In this document: positions 44,622 through 52,925 of the stretch, piece after piece
How the letters are laid out: each line of letters starts with the position of its first letter
Position numbering within the stretch: the first letter of the stretch is position 1
DNA from: Candidatus Aminicenantota bacterium
GTDB taxonomy: Bacteria; Acidobacteriota; Aminicenantia; Aminicenantales; Aminicenantaceae
Direction: 5' to 3'
Assembly: GCA_020348385.1 (NCBI GenBank)
Contig: CP070750.1
Span: 3,472,332 to 3,536,331, forward strand
Length of the DNA: 64,000 nucleotides
Program-made: the position numbers and the translations under genes
The notes under the pieces: generated by a model
Told to the model about the DNA's origin: nothing
The model's database searches: none
Seen by the model: only the letters and a program-made list of their open reading frames with translations

Positions 44622-47393
44622 ATGAGTGACATGAGAAAATGTATTTTATCGGTTTTTTTGATGCTGATTTTCGCATTTGCACTCTCTGCCCAAGGCGAAA
44701 AAAAAGTGTTGAGTCTGGAGGATTATCCCCAGTGGAAGCACATCCTTTCTCCAGCTATCAATGCGAATGGTTATTGGATCTGTTATGCCTTTCGGCCAAA
44801 TGGGGGAGATGCGACCCTTTACTTCAAGAATCTTGCATCGGATAAGATTTATGACATTCCTTTCGGATCAGGAGCGAAGTTTTCAGAAGACTCCAGGTGG
44901 GCTGCCTACTTGATTGGGATTTCCAAGGAGGAGGCAAAAAAGCTGCAAAAGGATAAAAAACCTATCCCCACAAAGGGAGAACTCCTGAATTTGAAAACAG
45001 GCGAAAAATATACGATTGAAAATACTGCAAACTTCGGTTTTTCAAAAAACTCCAAGTTTTTTGCCGCGAAAAAAGCCCAGCAAGAAAAAGCGGCCAAGCA
45101 CAAGGGTACAGACCTTGTGCTTCGGAATCTGGAGACTGGGCTTTCCCAGAACATCGGAAATGTCGGAGAATATCAGTTTAACAAACCAGGGACCATGCTG
45201 GCTTACTCGGTGGATGCTGCCAACAAGGGAGGCAATGGCGTTTACCTGATGGACATGATGACAGGGCGATTTCTGCCGCTGGATACAGGTGAAGCTGACT
45301 TTGCGCAGATTGCATGGGATAAAGAAGGGTCGGCCTTGGCATTCCTCCGAGGAAAACAGGAAAAGGATTGCTGGGAGAAGGACAATGTTCTCTTGGCATT
45401 TTCAGGATTGGGAGGGGAGACATTTTCCCGGATCGAATACGATCCTTCCCAAGATGCCGAGTTTTCCAAAAACATGGTGATTTCCGAAAGAGTTTTGCCC
45501 CAAAGAGGAAGAAGACCTGGATCCTCGGTTCCTGCCCAGAACAAGGCCCTCATCTGGAGTGAAGACCTATCCAGGATATTTTGCGGTATCAAAGAACAGG
45601 AAAAAAAGCCCGAGAAAAGCAAAGAAGAGCTTCCGAATGTGGACATCTGGCATTGGAAGGATGAACAGATCCAGTCCGTTCAGACCAGACGTTTCAATTA
45701 TGATGTCAATTTTACTTATCGGTCTGTTTTTCTCTTGAAAGAGAAAAAATTCCTGCAATTGGCCGACAAAAACATGCGAACGGTTACACTGGCCCGAGAT
45801 GGAAATTGGGGAGTGGGTAGAGATGCCACGCCCTATCTTTCCGATGTGGAAACCCAACAATCCGATTATTATCTGGTGAATACATCGACCGGGGAACGCA
45901 AATCCATTGTCAAAGGAATCCGCCGAACCCTGGGCATTTCCGCGCACAATGGTCATTTTCTATATCTAAAGGATAAACAGCTGTGGATTTATGACTTCGA
46001 AAAAGGAACGACAACTAATATATCGGCAGAGGCTCCCGTTGTGTTTGTAAACGAAGAAGATGACCGCCCGAATGAAAAACCCCCTTTTGGGCTGGCCGGT
46101 TGGTCCAAAGATGGCATGGCGGTCATTGTAAACCATAAGTATGACCTCTGGCTTTTGCCGTTGGATGGGAAAAATCCCATCAACATCTGCAAAGGTCTAG
46201 GGGATAAGGAAAAAATCCAGTTTCGCTATGTCCGATTGGATCCCGAAGAAAAATTCATCGACACCAGCAAACTCATGTTACTCTCCGCATATGGCGAATG
46301 GACTAAAAAATCCGGCTATTATTCGCTAGAAGTTGGGGAAGAGCCCAGGGTTTTGGTTTTTGCAGATAAACGAATTGGATTTCCCCGTAAAGCAAAAAAG
46401 GCGAACAAGCTCCTTTATTCCATCGAAACCTTTGTGGATTTCCCGGATTTGTATGCGAGCGACATCTCCTTTAAGAATCCTGCAAAAGTGACCGACGCGA
46501 ATCCCCAGCAGAAAGACTATGCCTGGGGCCATCGGGTTTTGGTCGACTACACCAACAGTAAGGGATCTAAACTTCAGGCCACATTGGCTTTGCCGGCTGG
46601 ATATCAGGAAGGAAAGAAATATCCGATGTTGGTCTATTTTTACGAAAAGATGTCCCAACGCCATCACCAATATTCCATGCCCACCTACGATGACAGGCCC
46701 CACATGTCGGCCTATGCGAGCGATGGGTATCTGGTGTTGATGCCGGATATTGTCTTCGAAATTGGGAGGCCTGGGACTTCTTCGTTGGATTGTGTCAGTA
46801 GTGCTGTGAAAAAAGTGATCGAATTGGGCTATGCAGACTCTGAACGGATCGGCCTCCAAGGGCACAGCTGGGGCGGATTCCAGACGTCCTTTATCGTGAC
46901 CCAAACCGATATGTTCGCCTGTGTAGTATCGGGGGCTCCGCCTACATGCATCGAAGGGGAGTTCAACCAGGTCTTTAAAGGTTCCGGAAACAACAACCAT
47001 TCTTATTACTCCCGTAGCCAAGGACGCATGGGAACAGATCCCTGGAAGGCCCATGAACTTTATCGCAGCCAATCGGCTATTCAGAACGCCCAAAAGATCA
47101 CAACGCCTTTTATGCTGCTCCATGGGACAGAAGATGGATCGGTTGACTGGATCCAGTCACTGGAATACTACAATGCAGCCCGTTATCTCGGCAAGGAGGT
47201 GATCTTTATCTCCTATCCCGGGGAACCGCATCATCTTGCCAAGGAGGAGAACCAGAAAGACTTCCAGATGCGGATGAAGCAGTATTTCGACCATTATTTA
47301 AAAGGAAAACCTATGCCCGATTGGATGGCCAATGGCATTCCCTATATGAAAAAAAAACGTCGCCTCGACGCCCAAAAAGAGGAAAATAGGTAG
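44622..47393 (+). CDS. S9-family prolyl oligopeptidase-like peptidase (copy 2)
   Basis: This 923-residue secreted protein starts at ATG 44622, with AGGAGG six bases upstream. The signal peptide is CILSVFLMLIFAFALSAQ. A beta-propeller region is followed by an alpha/beta hydrolase with nucleophile S749 in LQGHSWGGFQ, the acid in HGTEDGSVDW and the histidine in GEPHHLAK. It is a clear paralogue of the gene at 26062 over the full length, but has the classical WGG nucleophile elbow and lacks the long Lys/Glu-rich insertion. It probably cleaves peptides in the periplasm with a different specificity. Confidence 0.93.
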   Translation: MSDMRKCILSVFLMLIFAFALSAQGEKKVLSLEDYPQWKHILSPAINANGYWICYAFRPNGGDATLYFKNLASDKIYDIPFGSGAKFSEDSRWAAYLIGISKEEAKKLQKDKKPIPTKGELLNLKTGEKYTIENTANFGFSKNSKFFAAKKAQQEKAAKHKGTDLVLRNLETGLSQNIGNVGEYQFNKPGTMLAYSVDAANKGGNGVYLMDMMTGRFLPLDTGEADFAQIAWDKEGSALAFLRGKQEKDCWEKDNVLLAFSGLGGETFSRIEYDPSQDAEFSKNMVISERVLPQRGRRPGSSVPAQNKALIWSEDLSRIFCGIKEQEKKPEKSKEELPNVDIWHWKDEQIQSVQTRRFNYDVNFTYRSVFLLKEKKFLQLADKNMRTVTLARDGNWGVGRDATPYLSDVETQQSDYYLVNTSTGERKSIVKGIRRTLGISAHNGHFLYLKDKQLWIYDFEKGTTTNISAEAPVVFVNEEDDRPNEKPPFGLAGWSKDGMAVIVNHKYDLWLLPLDGKNPINICKGLGDKEKIQFRYVRLDPEEKFIDTSKLMLLSAYGEWTKKSGYYSLEVGEEPRVLVFADKRIGFPRKAKKANKLLYSIETFVDFPDLYASDISFKNPAKVTDANPQQKDYAWGHRVLVDYTNSKGSKLQATLALPAGYQEGKKYPMLVYFYEKMSQRHHQYSMPTYDDRPHMSAYASDGYLVLMPDIVFEIGRPGTSSLDCVSSAVKKVIELGYADSERIGLQGHSWGGFQTSFIVTQTDMFACVVSGAPPTCIEGEFNQVFKGSGNNNHSYYSRSQGRMGTDPWKAHELYRSQSAIQNAQKITTPFMLLHGTEDGSVDWIQSLEYYNAARYLGKEVIFISYPGEPHHLAKEENQKDFQMRMKQYFDHYLKGKPMPDWMANGIPYMKKKRRLDAQKEENR

Positions 47394-47468
47394 TTGTGCT
47401 TGTTCAGTCCGAAACAAATTTTTGCCGGAAATGAGGATGCATACCACATCCATTTAAAAACGTCTTTA

Positions 47469-47489
47469 CTGCTTTATAATATAAAGCAG
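47469..47489. promoter_or_regulatory. Perfect 21-bp palindrome upstream of fusA
   Basis: Arms CTGCTTTAT and ATAAAGCAG flank a three-base AAT centre at 47469-47489. It lies about 75 bases after the S9 stop and 200 before fusA. It could terminate the S9 transcript, although no T-run follows, or bind a regulator. A second inverted repeat (47530-47536 with 47550-47556) follows. Confidence 0.5.
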
Positions 47490-47572
47490 GAGGACGGATT
47501 GGAAATCCAAGGTGCCGGATGCTCCTCGAATAACATAAGCTCTTCACTAATGTTATGAACCCATACATTCGG

Positions 47573-47601
47573 TTGCAAAATTCGATAAAATCGAGTATAA
47601 T
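47573..47601 (+). promoter_or_regulatory. Sigma-70-type promoter for fusA
   Basis: TTGCAA (47573-47578) is 17 bases from a perfect TATAAT (47596-47601). The spacer contains the small inverted repeat TCGAT-AAA-ATCGA. The start point near 47608 leaves a leader of about 68 bases before fusA. Confidence 0.75.
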
Positions 47602-47675
47602 GTAACCTCAGAAAATTTCATTCTGACGACACTTTAATCCCCCAGAATTAAAGCAGAGATAAGGATTGTGTACAG

Positions 47676-49769
47676 ATGACTATGAATACTCGTATAGAAA
47701 AGATGCGAAACATAGGGATTAGTGCGCATATCGATTCCGGTAAAACGACACTGTCAGAGCGCATCCTTTTTTATACAAAAAAAATTCATAAGATTCATGA
47801 GGTGAACGGTAAGGATGGCAAAGGCGCCACCATGGATTCGATGGAACTGGAAAAGGAAAGGGGGATCACCATCGCTTCGGCTGCAACGACCGTCGACTGG
47901 AAGGATCATGTTATCAACATCATCGACACACCGGGACATGTGGATTTCACCATCGAAGTCGAGCGATCTCTCCGGGTCCTGGATAGTGCAGTATTGGTGC
48001 TTTGTTCTGTGGGTGGTGTCCAGTCGCAAACGATCACCGTGGACAGACAGCTCAAGCGGTACAAAGTTCCCCGCATTGCTTTTATCAACAAACTGGATAG
48101 GATCGGAGCCAATCCTTTCAAAGTGAAGGCCCAACTTAAGGAGCGTCTGGGCCACAATGCCGTTCTGATGCAGATTCCTGTCGGTCTAGAGGATAGGCAC
48201 CAGGGCGTGGTGGACCTGGTAAACAGGAAAGCCGTATATTTTGATGGAGCTGATGGGGAGAATGTTAGGATCGATGACATTCCGGCCGAATTACAAGACC
48301 AAACGGATAAGAGCAGGGAAGAGATGCTGGATGTGGTATCCATGTTCTCGGATGAATTGATGGAAGCAATTCTCGAGGGAAGAGAGACCGAAGAACTGAT
48401 CCATCAGGCTGTCCGGAATGGAACGATCACCGGGGATCTGACTCCTGTTTTTATGGGATCGGCTTACAGGAATAAAGGAATCCAACCCCTGTTGGATGCT
48501 GTGGTGCATTATCTCCCCAATCCTGCCGATGTGGTCAATTATGCCAGGGATTTGGATGAGGATGACAAGGAAGTCCGATTGGAATCGGTTCCGGAGGCCG
48601 GTTGTGTGACATTGGCTTTCAAATTGGAGGATGGCCCCTACGGCCAGCTCACTTATCTCCGCATCTATCAAGGAACGATGAAAAAGGGAGATCAACTCCT
48701 CAACACCCGCTCTCAACAGATGATTCGTGTGGGCCGGTTGGTCAAGATGCATGCCGACACGATGACAGATATCTCGCAGGCTGAAAGCGGTGACATCGTG
48801 GCTCTTTTCGGCATCGACTGTCGGTCAGGGGATACCTTTGCCACTCCTGGCTTGAACTATTCGATGACTTCGATTTTTGTTCCAGATCCTGTGATTTCTT
48901 TGGCGGTTAAACCCGTGGATAATAAAAGTTCTGACAATATGGCCAAAGCCCTCCAGCGGTTTGTGAAGGAGGATCCGACATTCAAAACATATGTGGATCC
49001 CGAATCCAAACAGACGATTATCCAAGGAATGGGAGAGCTGCATCTGGATGTCTACCTCGAACGGATGAAACGCGAGTACAGAACTGAAGTGGAAACCGGG
49101 AAACCGCAGGTCGCCTACAGGGAAGCCATAAGCCAGCGAGCAGAATTTGACTATATACATAAAAAACAGACCGGTGGAGCGGGCCAGTTCGGTCGGGTTA
49201 TCGGGTACATCGAACCTAATAGCGATAGCTCCTACGAGTTCGTGAACTTGGTCAAGGGAGGCAATATCCCCAAGGAATTCATTCCATCCTGTGACAAGGG
49301 ATTCCAAAGCGCTCTCAAAATGGGCCAGCTCATCGGTTTCCCTGTAACATCGATCCGAACCGTTCTGGTTGATGGACAATCCCATCCGGTGGACTCCTCA
49401 GACATTGCATTCCAGGCGGCTGCCAGAGAAGCGTTCCGGGAGGCCTATATGAAGGCCAAACCCCAGATCCTCGAACCCGTCATGAAACTTTCTGTGGAAG
49501 GGCCGTCGGAATTCATCGGGAATTACTTTTCCAGCATCAACCAGAGGCGTGGGATCATCATCAGTACGGTCGAGGACGGCACTTTTGCCCGTGTGGATGC
49601 CGAAGTTCCCCTGAGCGAGATGTTTGGCTATGCCACAACGCTCCGCTCACTCACACAGGGAAAGGCGGAATTTACGATGGAATTTTTGAAATATGGTAAG
49701 CTCCCAACCAGCATTGCCGAATCATTAAAAGAGGAATATAGAGAATCGAAACAGAAGGAATCTTCCTGA
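47676..49769 (+). CDS. fusA: Elongation factor G, mitochondrial/spdEFG1-like type
   Basis: This 697-residue GTPase has the P-loop AHIDSGKTT (about 16-24), RGITI, the switch II region DTPGHVDF and INKLDR, followed by all later EF-G domains. Several residues match the mtEFG1/spdEFG1 branch better than the common bacterial EF-G: SGKTT in place of AGKTT, the segment [20 protein letters not shown], and [17 protein letters not shown]. It catalyses ribosomal translocation. It is not in a str operon with rpsL, rpsG or tuf; its only partner is the ATPase gene 26 bases downstream. A strong promoter precedes it. Confidence 0.95.
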   Translation: MTMNTRIEKMRNIGISAHIDSGKTTLSERILFYTKKIHKIHEVNGKDGKGATMDSMELEKERGITIASAATTVDWKDHVINIIDTPGHVDFTIEVERSLRVLDSAVLVLCSVGGVQSQTITVDRQLKRYKVPRIAFINKLDRIGANPFKVKAQLKERLGHNAVLMQIPVGLEDRHQGVVDLVNRKAVYFDGADGENVRIDDIPAELQDQTDKSREEMLDVVSMFSDELMEAILEGRETEELIHQAVRNGTITGDLTPVFMGSAYRNKGIQPLLDAVVHYLPNPADVVNYARDLDEDDKEVRLESVPEAGCVTLAFKLEDGPYGQLTYLRIYQGTMKKGDQLLNTRSQQMIRVGRLVKMHADTMTDISQAESGDIVALFGIDCRSGDTFATPGLNYSMTSIFVPDPVISLAVKPVDNKSSDNMAKALQRFVKEDPTFKTYVDPESKQTIIQGMGELHLDVYLERMKREYRTEVETGKPQVAYREAISQRAEFDYIHKKQTGGAGQFGRVIGYIEPNSDSSYEFVNLVKGGNIPKEFIPSCDKGFQSALKMGQLIGFPVTSIRTVLVDGQSHPVDSSDIAFQAAAREAFREAYMKAKPQILEPVMKLSVEGPSEFIGNYFSSINQRRGIIISTVEDGTFARVDAEVPLSEMFGYATTLRSLTQGKAEFTMEFLKYGKLPTSIAESLKEEYRESKQKESS

Positions 49770-49795
49770 TACCTGATAAATAAGGAGACGACAGC

Positions 49796-50497
49796 ATGGT
49801 GAAAGAAGAGTTGATAAGAAGGAGCCCTCTGCGGATTCTGGAAAAAGCCATCCACGGTGGATTGAAAGATGGCAATATCGGGGTACTGGCTTCCCGAAAA
49901 GGCGTGGGTAAAACAGCCTGTCTCGTTCATCTCTCAACGGATAAATTGTTTCAAGATAAACCCGTGATCCATGTCTCGTATGCCAGTCGCGTGGACTACA
50001 TCATCACATGGTATGAGGATATTTTCAAAGAGATCGCCAAAAAGCGACAACTGGAATCGGCTGTCGAAGTGCATGATGAAATAATACGAAAACGCGTGAT
50101 TATGAATTTCAAGCAGGATGCAGCCAACACAAACCAGGTATTGAAAACGGTGGAAGCGATGATCGATTGCGGCGATTTTGCTGCCGATTCGATCATGGTG
50201 GATGGGTATGATTTCCTGAAATCCACGCTGGAAGATTTACAGAAGTTCAAAGATTTTGCCAATAGAATGGGGCTGCGCGTTTGGTTCAGCGCTTCCTTGA
50301 AGGGAGAGGATCCTTTATTCGATGATAAAGGATTGCCCAATGAGCTCAAAGGATATCTGGATCAGATCGATGTGCTGATCACTCTTGCCTACCAGGATGA
50401 GCACGTACGTCTCAGCTTAGTCAAGGATTATGACAATCCGCCCCCTGGCGACCTGAAGATCAAGCTCGATCCCAAAACGCTTTTGATTTCGGAATAA
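49796..50497 (+). CDS. RecA-like P-loop ATPase of unknown role
   Basis: This 233-residue protein has Walker A in ASRKGVGKTACLVH (about 32-45) and a Walker-B-like strand in SIMVDGYDF, in the KaiC/RadA/DnaB-type order. It has neither zinc finger nor membrane segment. It follows fusA by 26 bases with AAGGAG before the ATG, so it is probably co-transcribed with the translation factor. A role in ribosome or stress physiology is conceivable but not shown. Confidence 0.7.
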   Translation: MVKEELIRRSPLRILEKAIHGGLKDGNIGVLASRKGVGKTACLVHLSTDKLFQDKPVIHVSYASRVDYIITWYEDIFKEIAKKRQLESAVEVHDEIIRKRVIMNFKQDAANTNQVLKTVEAMIDCGDFAADSIMVDGYDFLKSTLEDLQKFKDFANRMGLRVWFSASLKGEDPLFDDKGLPNELKGYLDQIDVLITLAYQDEHVRLSLVKDYDNPPPGDLKIKLDPKTLLISE

Positions 50498-50511
50498 ACG
50501 GTCCGACCGTT
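50497..50511. terminator. Bidirectional hairpin between convergent genes
   Basis: AACGGTCCGACCGTT is palindromic and lies exactly between the ATPase stop and the end of the convergent gene at 50510. ATTTTGTT follows on the plus strand. The stem is short, so efficiency is uncertain. Confidence 0.5.
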
Positions 50512-51835
50512 ATTTTGTTCTCTCCCTCCATGGCCAGTCGTCGTCTTTTTCCATCACGAGTTTTGTGACTTGGTATGTCGCCCTTCCGTCATCGTCTTTT
50601 TCATTGGATCCGACGCTGTAGACGATAAATCCGTCCTCCTGAAGTTTGTAAATGAATGGATCCCCTGTGAAGGGATCGAGCGGCTCCTTCTCTAAAATTC
50701 CGGGGACAAGCTCCGCGATGTTCTCAGGGAAGTGGCCTTCCTGGTTTTTATATATTTTGCAGGCAAGAGCTATTTGGCCTGTCCCCATGAACGCTTCCAT
50801 GATCGCTTCTTTCAGCCATGCAGAAGTAAAGTTTGGGAACAAACCTCCGGAAAGGCGGAATGACCAGGGAATGGATTCGATGTCTTTGGTTATGTCTTTG
50901 TGGGATTCTTTGATCTCGTAATAGGGTAAAAGGGTCGCAGCTTCGACTTTGTCGAACATCTTCTGAGCCCACAGAACATCCGCTTTTGTTGCTGGACGCA
51001 TGATCCAAAAAAAGATCCTATCTCCCAGGTTATAACCCAGAGCGTCCATATTTCCTTCTAGAACGGCTAATGCATTCTCCAAAAGAAATACCCTCTCTCC
51101 ATGAATCCCCCGGACGAACTTTTCACGCCAGCGTTCCGGATACAAATCCTGAATATTCATGCGCAAGGTGTCGGAATCGAGATCCCTCCCGTTGATGATG
51201 CGCATGAAACAAGTCTGAAGATACTTCATGTTGGCGAGGGCGATCAAACCTGTGATGAGGAGGGGTTCGTCCAAAGTCTTTTTAACCAAAAGCTTTGTCC
51301 AACGAATCTGGTCGATAGCCTCATGCACATGGCCTTTTTCTGCTTTGAAGACGGCGTCGATTCCCAAAAGCCTGATCGCGTTGATCATTTTCACGGCATC
51401 GGGAATCTTCATATCGTACAGATTTTGGCTCCAGTCTCCATACCGGAAGCAGGGTTTTTCCGATGCCTCTTCCATAAACTGAAAGACTCTAGGATTATTT
51501 GCGATCATAATTTCCAATTCTTTCCGCACATCAGATCCCAAGGACTTTCCGTAGAAAAATGCATCCATGGTATCGCGCAACGTGTTGACATTCACTCCTT
51601 CTCGCAGAAAAAGAGCTTCTGCCGCTTTCCAAAGGTTGGCGCCGTTATCTGCCTCACTGCATTCAGGCATCAGAGCCTTTCTGCTGAGAGCCACACCTTC
51701 GGTTTGACGGTCTCCAATATACTCCTCCAGCTTGTTACCCATTCTGTAATTGAAGAATGCTCGGATCAGCAATCCGAATGTCAAGATGGTCAGCAGGTAT
51801 AATAACACCCTGCTGAAGATTTTTCGTGTTTTCAT
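50510..51835 (-). CDS. Membrane-anchored protein with GspG-like C-terminal end
   Basis: This 441-residue protein has one N-terminal membrane helix (LLYLLTILTFGLLIRAFF), and the rest is probably periplasmic and helical. The last 80 residues (LACKIYKNQEGHFPENIAEL, then DPFTGDPFIYKLQEDGF and YSVGSNEKDDDG) resemble the C-terminal part of type II secretion pseudopilins and related proteins. It is the third gene of the ECF sigma operon; its ATG follows the anti-sigma stop by one base. It may be a sensor or target of the sigma system. I do not recognise a named family for the central part. Confidence 0.65.
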   Translation of the reverse strand: MKTRKIFSRVLLYLLTILTFGLLIRAFFNYRMGNKLEEYIGDRQTEGVALSRKALMPECSEADNGANLWKAAEALFLREGVNVNTLRDTMDAFFYGKSLGSDVRKELEIMIANNPRVFQFMEEASEKPCFRYGDWSQNLYDMKIPDAVKMINAIRLLGIDAVFKAEKGHVHEAIDQIRWTKLLVKKTLDEPLLITGLIALANMKYLQTCFMRIINGRDLDSDTLRMNIQDLYPERWREKFVRGIHGERVFLLENALAVLEGNMDALGYNLGDRIFFWIMRPATKADVLWAQKMFDKVEAATLLPYYEIKESHKDITKDIESIPWSFRLSGGLFPNFTSAWLKEAIMEAFMGTGQIALACKIYKNQEGHFPENIAELVPGILEKEPLDPFTGDPFIYKLQEDGFIVYSVGSNEKDDDGRATYQVTKLVMEKDDDWPWRERTK

Positions 51836-51836
51836 T

Positions 51837-52262
51837 TTATTCGAACTCCTTTTCTAAAGATTCCCTCCATTCCGGCAAGCGTCCCTTTTTTTCGATTATT
51901 TTCTGTGTGCCCAGGAACTTTTTTTTCATAATGTTGTCCGACGAATCGAGAGGTCCCCAAATGATGTCTTTGATCATGGACCATTCTTCCTTTGCTTTTT
52001 CTGCCGCCTCTTGTTTATTGTCCAGAAAAGAAGAAAAACGTCTGTTTTGGGCTTGGGTAATGGTAGCATCGACCGCGATAACGATGCTCAACGTCAAGAG
52101 ACATCCTGCAAATCCTTTCCGCAAAAATGCTGCTTTCACTTGGTTTGTTTTATGCCGTCGAAGGGCATTGCTGAGTATTTTTTCTTTCATTGCCGAAGGA
52201 GCAACCTTGTAGGAAAATCTTTTTAGAAATTCTTCGGTTTTTTTGTTATTTCCCTTTTCCAT
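51837..52262 (-). CDS. Putative anti-sigma factor, single-pass membrane protein
   Basis: This 141-residue protein starts at ATG 52262 with GGAGG seven bases upstream, overlapping the sigma gene by 17 bases. A cytosolic part of about 55 residues is followed by a membrane helix (FAGCLLTLSIVIAVDATI) and a charged outer domain. No zinc-binding HxxxCxxC motif is visible, so if it is an anti-sigma factor it is not of the ZAS type. The assignment rests mainly on gene order and topology. Confidence 0.6.
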   Translation of the reverse strand: MEKGNNKKTEEFLKRFSYKVAPSAMKEKILSNALRRHKTNQVKAAFLRKGFAGCLLTLSIVIAVDATITQAQNRRFSSFLDNKQEAAEKAKEEWSMIKDIIWGPLDSSDNIMKKKFLGTQKIIEKKGRLPEWRESLEKEFE

Positions 52263-52743
52263 GCTTTTCCTCCAGAAAAAAGCGCAATTTGGAGAGGCCG
52301 TACCGGTAACGGCTTGCGGCCGTGTTTGCAGATAGACGGCAGATACGGGCAATTTCTTTGAATGTCATCCCCTCGAAAACCTTGAGCAAAATAACCTCAC
52401 GTTGGTTGTCAGGTAACTGTGAGAGTGACCTTGCCAGGAGATTCTCTGATTCTTGATCAGGCCCCTGGATGACCGAGGCGATTGCGTTTTTATAGTCTGG
52501 ATTCAGCTCCATCGTTTTTTGCTGTTTGATCTTCCTTTTGAGAAAACGATTGGCCTCGTTTCTGACGACCCTGAATGCAAAAGCTTTTGGATTTTTGATC
52601 CATTTCCAGCGCATGGAATAATGGCTGAAACGATAGAAAACTTCCTGCAAGATGTCTTCGGCATCTTGGCATGAACCAAGCCTTAGAACCAGATAGTGAT
52701 ACAATTTTTCTCCGTAGCGGTCGTAAAGTTCCTCTAAATTCAT
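52246..52743 (-). CDS. ECF-type RNA polymerase sigma factor
   Basis: This 165-residue protein has sigma region 2 (DAEDILQEVFYRFSHY; NPKAFAFRVVRNEANRFLKR) and region 4 (LPDNQREVILLKVFEGMTFK; EIARICRLSANTAASRYRYG), with no region 3, as in ECF factors. It is first in an operon with a membrane protein that probably sequesters it and a third envelope protein. It is divergent from permease copy 7 at 52926, which could be a target. I could not identify a clear autoregulated promoter. Confidence 0.92.
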   Translation of the reverse strand: MNLEELYDRYGEKLYHYLVLRLGSCQDAEDILQEVFYRFSHYSMRWKWIKNPKAFAFRVVRNEANRFLKRKIKQQKTMELNPDYKNAIASVIQGPDQESENLLARSLSQLPDNQREVILLKVFEGMTFKEIARICRLSANTAASRYRYGLSKLRFFLEEKHGKGK

Positions 52744-52788
52744 ATTCTTCCGGATTGTACCGCTCTAATACCTAGGACCTTTCGCTGT

Positions 52789-52818
52789 CATGATTTTGTC
52801 TATTATCATGTTTTTTTT
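52789..52818. promoter_or_regulatory. Hairpin plus T-run in the sigma/permease gap
   Basis: CATGAT and ATCATG (52789-52794, 52805-52810) flank a ten-base loop and are followed by eight T. It looks like an intrinsic terminator on the plus strand, yet no plus-strand gene precedes it, so it may be an attenuator, an operator, or mark a small unannotated transcript. Confidence 0.35.
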
Positions 52819-52889
52819 CGAAAAAATATAGTGTGAGTCAGACTTTTAGAATTCACTGCAAATTGGTTAAGTCGGAGTGAACTTTCTGA

Positions 52890-52909
52890 AATCTATTATC
52901 GTATAGATT
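52890..52909. promoter_or_regulatory. Inverted repeat just before permease copy 7
   Basis: AATCTAT-TATCGT-ATAGATT is a perfect 7-bp inverted repeat ending four bases before the ribosome site. It could be an operator near the start point or a leader hairpin. Confidence 0.4.
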
Positions 52910-52925
52910 AGATGAGGAGAGAGCC

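Noticed and set aside
46326..47123. Minus-strand open frame of 265 residues
   Set aside because: It is a shadow of the S9 peptidase catalytic domain on the plus strand; the sequence is His/Arg-rich and domain-free.
47393..47675. tRNA or known riboswitch upstream of fusA
   Set aside because: Several hairpins are present but no cloverleaf, T-loop consensus or known riboswitch core could be found by eye.
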